Part shown: positions 24,208 to 33,036 of the stretch, one piece after another
Layout: each line of letters begins with the position of its first letter
How positions within the stretch are numbered: position 1 is the stretch's first letter
DNA from: Lachnoanaerobaculum umeaense
GTDB lineage: Bacteria; Bacillota; Clostridia; Lachnospirales; Lachnospiraceae
DNA length: 64,000 bases
Assembly (NCBI RefSeq): GCF_003589745.1
Contig: NZ_CP032364.1
Coordinates: 1,550,001-1,614,000 of the forward strand
Direction: 5' to 3'
Program-made: the position numbers and the translations under genes
The notes under the pieces: model-generated
Databases searched by the model: none
What the model was told of the DNA's origin: nothing
Seen by the model: the letters and a program-made list of their open reading frames with translations, nothing else

Positions 24208-24472
24208 ATATAACTCTAACATTTTTATCACTCTAAAAATTCTTGCGTTTGTATACCACTCTAATTTTTACATCACTCTAAAGTTTCTAACCTTTGTGTT
24301 AAAATATCACTCTAACTTTGCTATATCACTCTTTATATAGCACACTCCTTAATATCACCCTAGCTCTCTAAAAACTCTAACTCATTGATATTATGAAAGG
24401 TTTGTGTCCCAAACATCTCTTGTCTTTGACAATTATGATTATAGCACTTTTTAATAAAGTTTTATAAAAAAA

Positions 24473-24514
24473 GTATGAACTGCGGTTTTTATGGTATAAA
24501 CTGCAGTTATTTAA
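24473..24514. repeat. Tandem 21-bp repeat pair A/B
   Basis: Two direct copies beginning GTATGAACTGC (24473) and GTATAAACTGC (24494). The second contains the palindrome AACTGCAGTT, the first AACTGCGGTT. The 21-bp period equals two helical turns. Confidence 0.65.
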
Positions 24515-24717
24515 AATATATTATTTTTTCATACATTTATATGTCTATCTTACACTCATAAATATCTTTTTAAAGCAAAAGAGCCATCATCTCTGACGGC
24601 CCCTACACTATGATATCCTATACACTCTCAACCTGATTGGTTTTTATATCACTCTATCATCTGATTTCTCTAACAGTTGCAATTATACCGGCTATTCTAT
24701 AAAATCTACTTAAAAAG

Positions 24718-24759
24718 GTACAAACTACTGTTTTTTAGGTATAAACTACTATATTTATC
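24718..24759. repeat. Tandem 21-bp repeat pair C/D just upstream of the SDR gene
   Basis: Two direct copies beginning GTACAAACTACTG (24718) and GTATAAACTACT (24739), related to the pair at 24473. The end is 18 bp before the SDR start, so a bound protein would affect its expression. Confidence 0.65.
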
Positions 24760-24777
24760 TTTTTAAAGGAGAATCAT

Positions 24778-25497
24778 ATGAATGTACTTATAACCGGGGC
24801 TTCCAAAGGTATTGGAAAAGCAATAGCACTGGAGTTTGCAAAAAATAAATGTAATATTATAGGATGTGCGAGATCCGACTTTGATGGATTAACTAATACA
24901 CAGAAGCAGTGTAAAGATTTAGGTGTAGATTGCTATATAGATCTATGCGATGTCGCAAAAGAGGATGAGGTTCAAAAGTTTATACTTTCATCAACAAATA
25001 TAATAGGTCCTATAGATATTTTAATAAATAATGCAGGTATATCCTACATCGGATTGCTGCAAGATATGTCTTTGTACGAGTGGAATAATGTAATCAATAC
25101 CAATTTGACTTCAGCTTTTTTGACATCAAAATATGTTATTCCACATATGCTAAAAAGTCAAGCAGGTCATATTATAAATATATCCTCAGTATGGGGAAAT
25201 GTCGGAGCATCTATGGAGGCAGCGTATTCTGCTTCAAAAGGCGGACTGAACTCATTCACAAAAGCTCTTGCAAAAGAATTAGCACCAAGTCATATAAATG
25301 TAAATGCTATTTCCCCGGGGTTTATAGATACTGAAATGAATAATTCATTTGAACCGGCAGAATTAAATGCTATATTTGATGAAATACCAATGGGAAGAGC
25401 CGGAAAAACCGAAGAAGTTGCAAAATTGGTTTATAGAATAGCAATATCTGAATATATTACAGGTCAAATTATAACCATAGATGGGGGATGGACATAA
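24778..25497 (+). CDS. SDR family oxidoreductase, YmfI-like (possible EF-P 5-aminopentanone reductase)
   Basis: This 239-residue classical short-chain dehydrogenase has the cofactor motif TGASKGIG at 6-13, NNAG at about 83-86 and the catalytic serine in ISSVWGN (about 136-142). Tyrosine-lysine AYSASKGG (about 149-156) and ISPGFIDTEM follow. The sequence around the active site resembles YmfI, which reduces a lysine modification on elongation factor P in Bacillus; FabG is the alternative. AAAGGAG precedes ATG 24778. It is monocistronic, with repeat-type sites upstream and a terminator behind. Confidence 0.78.
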   Translation: MNVLITGASKGIGKAIALEFAKNKCNIIGCARSDFDGLTNTQKQCKDLGVDCYIDLCDVAKEDEVQKFILSSTNIIGPIDILINNAGISYIGLLQDMSLYEWNNVINTNLTSAFLTSKYVIPHMLKSQAGHIINISSVWGNVGASMEAAYSASKGGLNSFTKALAKELAPSHINVNAISPGFIDTEMNNSFEPAELNAIFDEIPMGRAGKTEEVAKLVYRIAISEYITGQIITIDGGWT

Positions 25498-25531
25498 AAT
25501 AACCAATCTCCCTATATCTAAAACAATTACC

Positions 25532-25585
25532 AATATGTTCCCTTCTACGTATAAAAATGCTTGGTACTTAGAAGGGAATATTTTA
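25532..25585. terminator. Bidirectional terminator between SDR and dus
   Basis: ATGTTCCCTTCTA and TAGAAGGGAATAT form a 13-bp stem with one wobble, between convergent genes. Confidence 0.7.
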
Positions 25586-25592
25586 ATATATA

Positions 25593-26531
25593 TTATTCCA
25601 TATTTTTAAATTCATTTACAACCAGATTATATTCCTTAACAGTGTTTGACTTTCTTATCTTTTTTAATATCTTAGTATATTTTTCATTATCACCTAACAT
25701 CATTCCCCAGATTTCTTTAAGCTTGAACAATGTATTTCTCTCACCAAAATCCAGTGATAGGTACTCATTTACTATATCATTAAGAAATTCTACAGCTTTA
25801 TCAATGTCATAAATATTATCTTTTTTCTTTATTGACTCTGCTAAAAATGGATTTCTTACAAGACCTCTACCAATCATAATTCCAAAGACTCTGTTTGATG
25901 GCAGATTTTTATTTAAAATAACATTATCTTCTAATGTATTTATATCTCCATTGTATATAAGTTTTTGTTTTAACTCTTTGCATGCAGATAAAAGAGCCTC
26001 CATATGAATATTGTTCTTATAAAAATCACTTCTAAGTCTTGGATGGATTATTATTTCACAAAATTCATACTTTTCATATACTTTTAGCAAATCCTCCCAT
26101 TCATCATAATCTGAAAATCCAATTCTTGTCTTAACAGATATTTTTATATCATCCTTTTTCTCAAAAATATCATAAAAGAATCTATCCAAAGCCACCACAT
26201 CCTGCAAAAATCCCGATCCTCTTTTTTTTGATGTTACCGTACCTGACGGGCATCCCAGATTTATATTGAATTCATTATATCCCATCTCTTTTATCTCATA
26301 TGCAAGCTTCAAAAAATCATCAGAATTGTTTGTCAATATTTGTGGTATAAGATACTGTGTTTTGTTATAATTCGCATTCAATTCCATAAGTTCAGATTTT
26401 GAAAAGCCCTTTTTCATATGTGGTGTTATAAAAGGTGTAAAAAATTTGTCTACACCTTTAAAATGCTTTATATATGCTTTTCTAAAAACATAATTTGTTA
26501 CACCCTCCATCGGTGCCATATATATATCCAT
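25593..26531 (-). CDS. dus: tRNA-dihydrouridine synthase
   Basis: This 312-residue FMN enzyme begins MDIYMAPMEGVTNYVFRKAY, with the Dus start motif APMEGVT. NINLGCPSGTVTSKKRGSGFLQD includes the catalytic cysteine in N-x-G-C-P, and KTRIG, IIHPR, YNGDI and IGRGLVRNP are the FMN-phosphate-binding pieces. It reduces uridines in tRNA D-loops. A TTG at 26543 is in frame, but ATG 26531 follows GAGGAG and is the better start. It faces the SDR gene across a shared terminator. Confidence 0.92.
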   Translation of the reverse strand: MDIYMAPMEGVTNYVFRKAYIKHFKGVDKFFTPFITPHMKKGFSKSELMELNANYNKTQYLIPQILTNNSDDFLKLAYEIKEMGYNEFNINLGCPSGTVTSKKRGSGFLQDVVALDRFFYDIFEKKDDIKISVKTRIGFSDYDEWEDLLKVYEKYEFCEIIIHPRLRSDFYKNNIHMEALLSACKELKQKLIYNGDINTLEDNVILNKNLPSNRVFGIMIGRGLVRNPFLAESIKKKDNIYDIDKAVEFLNDIVNEYLSLDFGERNTLFKLKEIWGMMLGDNEKYTKILKKIRKSNTVKEYNLVVNEFKNME

Positions 26532-26544
26532 AAATCTCCTCAAT

Positions 26545-26578
26545 AAAAAACATGGAAGAGTACAACCCTTCCATTTAA
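26545..26578 (-). terminator. Terminator upstream of dus
   Basis: ATGGAAG and CTTCCAT with a 9-nt loop; the minus strand continues with GTTTTTT. It lies behind the broken lipoprotein gene. Confidence 0.6.
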
Positions 26579-26604
26579 GTTTATCATTTTATATATTTTT
26601 ATCA

Positions 26605-26945
26605 ATATATTTAAATTTCCATCCTTATCAGTTACCTTAATCTCTGTACCTGATTCAAGTGTACTTGAATAATATGCGGTTATAAAGTTTTGGCATCTAC
26701 ATTTACAACACCTCCTGTAATTTTCAGATATGTATCAGCCTGGTTTTCCTCACCATATGCCTCTTTCTCTGCATCTGACGCACTGTCATCTATAAGACCT
26801 CTTGCATTTAGGCCGTCATCTGTTGCTACTATAGTTGTTGTATTAGTTGTTGTTTTGTATTTGAACATCCTACTATTGCTAAACCAAGTGCTATAGTCAT
26901 AAGCCAAGCACTCATTTTCTTTTTGTTCTTTTTCACATTGTACAT
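26605..26945 (-). pseudogene. Remnant of a lipoprotein gene with frameshifts
   Basis: From about 26945 the minus strand encodes a lysine-rich start and then MSAWLMTIALGLAIVGCSN, a lipoprotein signal with lipobox AIVGC, but this frame stops after 10 further codons. The continuation TTTNTTTIVATDDGLNARGL (ending VVNVDAKTL) is in another frame, and a third segment YYSSTLESGTEIKVTDKDGN follows after a stop. At least two frame changes therefore separate parts of one former secreted protein. Its function is not recognised. A terminator follows at 26545-26578. Confidence 0.65.
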
Positions 26946-27055
26946 CGTTTCTAAAATGGGGTTGATATCTATGCTCTGTATTATCCCTTAAATTTATGTT
27001 CAGAATATGTACTTAAAGTGCAAAAATTGTGTTTTAAATGATATAGAACTTAAAA

Positions 27056-27091
27056 GCAAAAAGGTGGACAGACCAAAGATCTATCCACCTT
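27056..27091 (-). terminator. Terminator of the cell-wall-binding protein gene
   Basis: AAGGTGGA (27061-27068) and TCCACCTT (27084-27091) with a T-run on the minus strand. Confidence 0.75.
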
Positions 27092-27105
27092 ACAATTTTA
27101 TATAA

Positions 27106-27693
27106 TTATCTTTCTACATAAACTCCGTCACTATTTACATAGTATCCGTCAGGAGTTGTTGCATTGTACCACATAGCACCATTGGCATCAAAGTAATACC
27201 ATAACTTTGTATCCTCTGTACGCAACCAACCTATGTTCATATGACCGTCATCATGTAAGTAGTACCAGTTGTTATTGATATATAACCATGAAGTATACAT
27301 ATAACCATCTGCATTGAAATAATACCAGTTAGAATCCTTAAATACCCAAGTATTCTTTGCATAATTTCCTGCACCATAGTTTAACCACCAGCCATTAGCA
27401 TCCTTAACCCATGTTCCTGCTGAATTTGAAACACTCTGAGCTGAGCTCTTTGCTGACTTATATCCTGAACCACCTGATGATCCACCTGAAGAACCACGTG
27501 ATCTTCCTGAGTTAGAACCTGTTGCTGTTGATGGTGTTGCAACAGATGATGTTGCTGTTGATGGCGTTGCTGTTGTTACTGTAGCTGTGCTTTTTGATGG
27601 TATTACTATCACTGATGGAGCTGCTACAGCTGCAAATGCTGCACCAACTGTTAATGCTACTCCTAATGTTATTGTTGCTAAAAATTTCTTCAT
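27106..27693 (-). CDS. Secreted protein with cell-wall/choline-binding-type repeats
   Basis: This 195-residue protein has a Sec signal peptide (MKKFLATITLGVALTVGAAFAAVAA), a low-complexity threonine/serine/glycine linker (about 30-85) rich in TATPST and GSSGG units, and about four to five W/Y-rich repeats from about 93 on. The repeats are NGWWLNYGAG, SNWYYFNADGYM, NNWYYLHDDGHM, KLWYYFDANGAM and PDGYYVNSDGVY. Such repeats bind teichoic acid or polysaccharide in the cell wall. No catalytic domain is present, so it is a small wall-attached protein of unknown role. ATG 27693 follows GGAGGG. Confidence 0.85.
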   Translation of the reverse strand: MKKFLATITLGVALTVGAAFAAVAAPSVIVIPSKSTATVTTATPSTATSSVATPSTATGSNSGRSRGSSGGSSGGSGYKSAKSSAQSVSNSAGTWVKDANGWWLNYGAGNYAKNTWVFKDSNWYYFNADGYMYTSWLYINNNWYYLHDDGHMNIGWLRTEDTKLWYYFDANGAMWYNATTPDGYYVNSDGVYVER

Positions 27694-27881
27694 ATATCCC
27701 TCCATATTCGTAAATTAATATTTTCTTAACCAAACATAAAGGATAATATCACTATCCCTCTAATAATGCAATGTAATTTATCTTTCTAAAAAATTACAAT
27801 TTTCTTACAATCAAATTCCAATCGAAGAAACATATTCTAAATAAATACACTAATACTTAACACATGTAAATTTTTTCTACC

Positions 27882-27905
27882 AAAAAAGGAGGGACAAGCC
27901 CTCCT
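27882..27905 (-). terminator. Terminator of the uxuB-uxuA transcript
   Basis: AGGAGGG and CCCTCCT with a 5-nt loop; the minus strand runs into TTTTTT. Confidence 0.8.
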
Positions 27906-27916
27906 AAAAAGATACT

Positions 27917-28984
27917 TTATTTCTTATCAAACTTCTCAAGTGTATCCCATATACCAAGGATATACATAACACCAAGTGCTCTGTCATAAAGTCCATATCC
28001 CGGTCTACTTTTTTCATCCCAGATATGTCTTCCATGGTCAGGACGAATATATCCAGTATAGCCACAGTCATGATATGCTTTAACAATATCAAGTATTCCT
28101 ACATCTCCATCGCAATCTCTATGTGAAACTTCTGAGAAATCTCCACCTTCATAATGCTTTACATTTCGTACATGTGCAAAATATATTCTGTCACAATGCT
28201 TTCTTACTATATTTGCAACTCTATTATTTTCATTTGCTCCAAGTGAACCTGAACAAAGTGTAAGTCCTGAATATGGGTTGTCTACCAATTTCAAAAATTT
28301 ATCAATAGCAGCCTCATCTACCAAAAGCCTTGGGAGTCCGAAAATATCCCATGGCGGATCATCCTGATGAATGGCCATCTTAATATTACATTCCTCACAT
28401 GTTGGCAAAATAGCCTCTAAGAAATACTTCAGATTTTCCCAAAGTTTCTCTTTTGTCACCGGCTTATATGCATCAAAAAGTTCTTGCAAATGCTCAAGTC
28501 TCTCAGGCTCCCATCCCGGCATAGTATATCCTTTCGAACCTTCGATAATATATTTTGCCATCTCCATAGGATCTTCTTTAATAATTTTCTTCTCATAAAA
28601 AAGGGCATTCGATCCATCCGGAAGCTCATGGTGTAGATCAGTCCTGGTCCAGTCAAATACTGGCATAAAATTATAACACACTACTTTTACACCGAATTTT
28701 GCAAGATTTCTAAGAGTTATCTTGTAATTTTCGATAAGAGCATCTCTGCTGGGCAAGCCTATTTTTATATCATCATGGACATTTACAGATTCTACAACAT
28801 CCATATTAAAGCCATATGGCTCAATTTGTTTTCTTACCTCTTCTATTTCAGCTACTTCCCAAACTTCTCCGGCAGCCTTATTATGTAATGCCCATACAAT
28901 GCCTTCAACACCCGGAATCTGCTTGATCTGCTTTAAGGTAACGGAGTCATTCCCTTCTCCGTACCAACGCCAAGTCATTTGCAT
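27917..28984 (-). CDS. uxuA: Mannonate dehydratase
   Basis: This 355-residue protein begins MQMTWRWYGEGNDSVTLKQIKQIPGV, the UxuA start. It contains MAIHQDDPPWDIFGLPR (about 203-219), FAHVRNVKHY and a C-terminal YIRPDHGRHIW with the metal-binding histidines. The enzyme removes water from D-mannonate to give 2-keto-3-deoxygluconate in glucuronate breakdown. GGAGAA lies before ATG 28984. It follows uxuB by about 50 bp, so the two are probably co-transcribed. Confidence 0.96.
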   Translation of the reverse strand: MQMTWRWYGEGNDSVTLKQIKQIPGVEGIVWALHNKAAGEVWEVAEIEEVRKQIEPYGFNMDVVESVNVHDDIKIGLPSRDALIENYKITLRNLAKFGVKVVCYNFMPVFDWTRTDLHHELPDGSNALFYEKKIIKEDPMEMAKYIIEGSKGYTMPGWEPERLEHLQELFDAYKPVTKEKLWENLKYFLEAILPTCEECNIKMAIHQDDPPWDIFGLPRLLVDEAAIDKFLKLVDNPYSGLTLCSGSLGANENNRVANIVRKHCDRIYFAHVRNVKHYEGGDFSEVSHRDCDGDVGILDIVKAYHDCGYTGYIRPDHGRHIWDEKSRPGYGLYDRALGVMYILGIWDTLEKFDKK

Positions 28985-29035
28985 ACATTTCTCCTTACTT
29001 AATGCTTATATTTTATCAAAAGAACCTTTTGGCCC

Positions 29036-30643
29036 TTATACATACTTCTTTAATGTATCTCTTACTGCACCCTTTCTTGCTATAAGTTCCACAAAATAAT
29101 TCTCAACAGTTTCGCCCAATCCTACTTCATAAAGATTTACTCCAAATATGGAAGCATCACTAAAGAGCTTTTCAATCTTTGAATGTACATCTCTATCACC
29201 AATCTTGATATCTGCTAAAATAGTAACCACCTTTTCAAGTAATGGATCCGGACTAAGTTCAAATTTATTTAAATTATCATCTATTCCCATAAGATATCTT
29301 GCCCAACCTGCAAATACCAAAGGAATAAGCTTCAAATCAGCTACATTCAAAACATCTGACTTTACATAAGCTTTGATCGTCTCACCGAATCTTATTGCAA
29401 GCTTTTGTGAAGTATCACAGGCAATCCTTTGTGGTGTGTCAGGCATAAAAGGATTTGGAAGTCTTACTTTTACAACTGTGTCTATAAAGTCTTTCGGATT
29501 TATAATTTCCGGATCAGTAACTACAGGAAGACCTTCTTTATATCCTATAGTCTTAATAAGCTTTGTAAGTTCCTCATCTTTCATCTCATCGCTAATTTTT
29601 TCATATCCTAAGAGACATCCATATATTGCAAGGGCTGTATGTAGTGGATTAAGGCAGGTACATACCTTCATTCTCTCTACCATATCTACGACTTCATGCC
29701 TTGTAAACATTACACCGCCTTCTTCAAGTTTTGGTCTGCCATTTGGGAAGCTATCCTCTATTACAAGATATTCTGTCTCTTCTGCATTTACAAAAGGAGC
29801 TACAAATGTATTCTTACTTGTCTTTACAAAGTCTACATCCTCTATGCCATCTTTAATGAGCATATCCATTACAGAATCTGCCGGCCTTGGTGTTATCTTA
29901 TCAATCATAGACCATGGGAAGCTTACCTTATGCTCATCCTCTACATATTCTAAAAAACCTTTATCACAAACACCATTATTACACCAGTTTTTTGCAAACG
30001 CCACTACTGCAGCCTTTAACTTATCACCATTATGTGAACAGTTATCCATACTTACCATAGCTACAGGCATAGCACCTGCCTTAAATCTCTCATACAGCAT
30101 AGCACATACTTTGCCCATATAACTTGTAGCTTTGTCAGGACCTATTTTAAAGTCCGTTTCAATTCCGTATGGAGTATTTCCATTTCCATCCACTATAGCA
30201 TATCCTTTTTCGGTAATGGTAAAGCTTACCATTTGAAGTGAAGGTTTTCTAAAAAGCTCTTTCAACGCTTCATAATCTACATTGTCAGGGTCAACTCTTA
30301 AAGACTCTACAACTGATCCTACAATATTTTTCTCAACTCTTCCGTCACAACAGAGTTTCATATATATTGTCAAATCATCAAATTTTTTAAATGCCTTGTC
30401 TATTATCTCATAGTCAAATCCCTCAGCCACTACAAGTCCAATATCCGTTTTAGCTTCATTTAAAAGATTATTCAGTACATTTGCCTGAAAAGCTCTAAAA
30501 ATATTTCCGGCACCAAAATGTATCCAGTTTGGATTTGCCAGTGTATTCTTTTTTACGGCTTCTCTATCATACTTCGGTAGTGCATAGCCAAGCTCTTTCC
30601 ATTTTGCTGTATTTTCTAAAATACTTTTTTGATTGAGTTTCAT
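29036..30643 (-). CDS. uxuB: Fructuronate reductase / mannitol dehydrogenase family
   Basis: This 535-residue polyol/hexuronate dehydrogenase has the N-terminal nucleotide-binding part NWIHFGAGNIFRAFQANVL (38-56), SMDNCSHNGDKLK (about 198-210, with the family SxDN) and SFPWSMIDKITPRPAD, then CLNPLHTALAIYG. These match the mannitol dehydrogenase superfamily. Its partner uxuA makes D-fructuronate to D-mannonate reduction the likely reaction, using NADH. No regulator gene sits next to the pair. Confidence 0.9.
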   Translation of the reverse strand: MKLNQKSILENTAKWKELGYALPKYDREAVKKNTLANPNWIHFGAGNIFRAFQANVLNNLLNEAKTDIGLVVAEGFDYEIIDKAFKKFDDLTIYMKLCCDGRVEKNIVGSVVESLRVDPDNVDYEALKELFRKPSLQMVSFTITEKGYAIVDGNGNTPYGIETDFKIGPDKATSYMGKVCAMLYERFKAGAMPVAMVSMDNCSHNGDKLKAAVVAFAKNWCNNGVCDKGFLEYVEDEHKVSFPWSMIDKITPRPADSVMDMLIKDGIEDVDFVKTSKNTFVAPFVNAEETEYLVIEDSFPNGRPKLEEGGVMFTRHEVVDMVERMKVCTCLNPLHTALAIYGCLLGYEKISDEMKDEELTKLIKTIGYKEGLPVVTDPEIINPKDFIDTVVKVRLPNPFMPDTPQRIACDTSQKLAIRFGETIKAYVKSDVLNVADLKLIPLVFAGWARYLMGIDDNLNKFELSPDPLLEKVVTILADIKIGDRDVHSKIEKLFSDASIFGVNLYEVGLGETVENYFVELIARKGAVRDTLKKYV

Positions 30644-30776
30644 TATTATTCCCCTTGTTTTAACCTTGAAAGGCTTTAATAAACAATACTTAAAAGCTAC
30701 AACTCCAACTTCGGAATATGCTACAATTCACGCTGTCAGACATTCAATATTTTATCATTTTTTCTATATAAAAAGC

Positions 30777-30826
30777 AAGGCTGAACCGTTACAAAACTTG
30801 ACTTTTATAACATAGTTCAGCCTTTT
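30777..30826 (-). terminator. Terminator of the ahpC-flavoprotein operon
   Basis: AAGGCTGAAC and GTTCAGCCTT form a 10-bp stem with a 28-nt loop, downstream of the flavoprotein gene. Confidence 0.6.
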
Positions 30827-30847
30827 AAATTCAATGACTTTCAGTAT

Positions 30848-32458
30848 TTAGTTGTTTATATAATCAAGGACTTCTTCTATACTCTTTTTGCCAAAGAAAA
30901 CTTTATCTTCGTTCATTACCATACATGGCACACTCATCACATGATATTTTTCTCTCAAGTCTCCAAAATGATTTATATCATAAACCTGAGCATCTACCAA
31001 TGGGTTCAATGAAGCTATTCTTTGCACCGCTACAACCAAATCAGGACACATAGTACAGCTTAATGATACCAGAAGCTTAAATGAAACCTTTTCTTTTATC
31101 GCAAGAATTTTCTCTTTGATATCATCACTTAATCCCTGTCCCGGGCCTGATACATTGTATATACCAAGAATAAATGAAGTAAACTCATGGCCTCCGGGTA
31201 CCCCATGGAAAGCTAAACCGCTGTATTCTCCATCCTTGCATACTTCTACAAGCGGTGCCTTGGAATCATCATGAATTTCTTCTAGAGATATTTTTTCTGT
31301 AAGCTTACTCAGCTCTGACATATATGAAAGCAGTTCCTTTGAGGTGTCATCATCTTTCACATACACCTTAAGTAAAATATCTTTTTCCATCTTACCAAAC
31401 ACAGTATTTAACTGTGCAAGCATATCAGATGAAAATAGTCCTTCTTCTTTAACTTCTTCCTTAGGTAAACTTCCTTTTCCTGCACCTGACTGGCGAACAG
31501 GAACTATAGGCTTAATACCTGTCTTTTTGTGCATTGAAGAAATATACTTTTCAAGTTCTGTTGCTGCAATACCTGCATCTCCAACAGTAGTTACTACCTG
31601 TCTAAGAGGCTTTATACAGACATCTCCTGCTGCATATAATCCTTCAACTGAAGTTTTCTTTGATGCATCTGTAATCACATATCCTCTTTCATCCAATACT
31701 CCAAAGACCTTTACAATAGCAGTCGCAGGTTCATATCCGGCAAATACAAACACTCCAAATCCATTTTTATCTTCAAAGACCTCTTCCTTGCCTGTTTGAT
31801 TGTTCTTATAAACAATTCTCTCTAGAACATCATTACCTTCAACTTTTACTACTTCAGTATGTGTAAGTACTGTGATTTTTTCATTATCATAGGCATGTTG
31901 AGCTGTAGTCTTTGCACAGGTAAAGTCAGGTTCTCTTATAAGAATAGTCACATGGCTTGCATACTTTGTTAAAAATACACTTTCCTCTGCTGCAGCAAAA
32001 CCTCCGCCTACAACAAAAACTTCCTTTCCTTTAAAGAACTCTCCATCACATGTTGCACAATATGCAACTCCATGTCCCTTGAACTTAGCTTCTCCCTCAA
32101 ATCCTATCATTCTTGGAGATGCACCTGTTGCAAGTATTACTCCAAAGCACTCAATATCTCCCTTTGATGTATGAACTTTTTTGATATCACCATCCATATC
32201 AATGGAATTTACTGTAGCAAGCAAGAACTCAGCACCAAAGTTTTCAGCCTGTTTTCTCATTTGCTCGCCAAGCTTTGCACCTGAAATATGCTCAATACCC
32301 GGATAATTTACAACTTCGGCAGTCAGAGTAATCTGACCGCCAAATTTTTCTTTTTCTATAACAAGTACACGATAATATGCTCTAGCTAAATAAATAGCAG
32401 CCGTCAGACCTGCGGGACCTCCACCCACAATGACTGCATCATACATGTTCTTACTCAT
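30848..32458 (-). CDS. Thioredoxin-reductase/AhpF-NTD fusion flavoprotein
   Basis: This 536-residue protein has an N-terminal thioredoxin reductase module: FAD site GGGPAGLTAAIYLARA (12-27), redox centre CATC (about 135-138), NAD(P)H site VVGGGFAAAEE and the second FAD site GLYAAGDV (about 283-290). After a linker near 310-335 it has a glutaredoxin-like double domain ending with CTMCPD (redox pair near 465) and the cis-proline strand VPCMVMN. AhpF carries the same two parts in the opposite order. It would reduce the peroxiredoxin encoded immediately upstream. The gap to ahpC is 14 bp. Confidence 0.88.
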   Translation of the reverse strand: MSKNMYDAVIVGGGPAGLTAAIYLARAYYRVLVIEKEKFGGQITLTAEVVNYPGIEHISGAKLGEQMRKQAENFGAEFLLATVNSIDMDGDIKKVHTSKGDIECFGVILATGASPRMIGFEGEAKFKGHGVAYCATCDGEFFKGKEVFVVGGGFAAAEESVFLTKYASHVTILIREPDFTCAKTTAQHAYDNEKITVLTHTEVVKVEGNDVLERIVYKNNQTGKEEVFEDKNGFGVFVFAGYEPATAIVKVFGVLDERGYVITDASKKTSVEGLYAAGDVCIKPLRQVVTTVGDAGIAATELEKYISSMHKKTGIKPIVPVRQSGAGKGSLPKEEVKEEGLFSSDMLAQLNTVFGKMEKDILLKVYVKDDDTSKELLSYMSELSKLTEKISLEEIHDDSKAPLVEVCKDGEYSGLAFHGVPGGHEFTSFILGIYNVSGPGQGLSDDIKEKILAIKEKVSFKLLVSLSCTMCPDLVVAVQRIASLNPLVDAQVYDINHFGDLREKYHVMSVPCMVMNEDKVFFGKKSIEEVLDYINN

Positions 32459-32472
32459 AATATCCCCTATTA

Positions 32473-33036
32473 TTATAACTGACCTACAAGATCAAGACTT
32501 GGCTTTAATGTTTCTGCTCCCGGCTGCCATTTTGCAGGACAAACCTGATCACCATGCTCATGAACGAACTGACAAGCACGAAGCTTTCTTAAAAGCTCTT
32601 CTGCGTTTCTTCCAACTCCACCTGCATTTACTTCATAAGAAACGATCTTTCCATCAGGATTTATTATAAAAGAACCTCTCTCTGCTAAACCGTTCTCCTC
32701 GATATACACTTCAAAATCTCTTGATAGTACATGTGTAGGATCTGCAAGCATTGGATACTCAATCTTTGAGATACGCTCTGAATGGTCATGCCATGCCTTA
32801 TGTGTGAAATGTGTATCTGTTGAAACTGAATAAATCTCACATCCTGCCTCAGCAAACTCCTTATAGTTCTTCTGTAAATCCTCTAACTCTGTAGGACATA
32901 CAAATGTGAAATCTGCTGGATAGAAGAAAAATACGCTCCACTTTCCTAAGATATCCTTCTTAGATACTTCAACAAAATCTCCCTTATGGAATCCCTGTAC
33001 ACTAAACTCTCCAACCTCTTTGTTAATCAATGACAT
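32473..33036 (-). CDS. ahpC: Alkyl hydroperoxide reductase peroxiredoxin subunit
   Basis: This 187-residue typical 2-Cys peroxiredoxin has the peroxidatic site FYPADFTFVCPTE (Cys about 47) and the resolving cysteine in HGDQVCPAKW (about 165-168). It also has the family DTHFTHKAWH and GLAERGSFIINPDG. It reduces hydrogen peroxide and organic hydroperoxides and is recycled by the following flavoprotein. GGAGG precedes ATG 33036. Confidence 0.97.
   Translation of the reverse strand: MSLINKEVGEFSVQGFHKGDFVEVSKKDILGKWSVFFFYPADFTFVCPTELEDLQKNYKEFAEAGCEIYSVSTDTHFTHKAWHDHSERISKIEYPMLADPTHVLSRDFEVYIEENGLAERGSFIINPDGKIVSYEVNAGGVGRNAEELLRKLRACQFVHEHGDQVCPAKWQPGAETLKPSLDLVGQL

Larger units (their letters stand above)
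24208..24777. other. Repeat-rich intergenic region
   Basis: These 570 bp without a gene hold two kinds of short repeat: a 10-bp motif ATCACTCTAA with three exact copies (24227, 24272, 24306) and several one- or two-mismatch copies, and two tandem pairs of a 21-bp unit (24473-24514 and 24718-24759). No open frame with a ribosome binding site is seen other than the SDR gene at the end. Confidence 0.7.

Noticed and set aside
29373-30122. 249-residue open frame opposite uxuB
   Set aside because: It is antisense to a well-supported gene, follows its codon positions, and its product is low-complexity Ser/Thr/Ile with no family.
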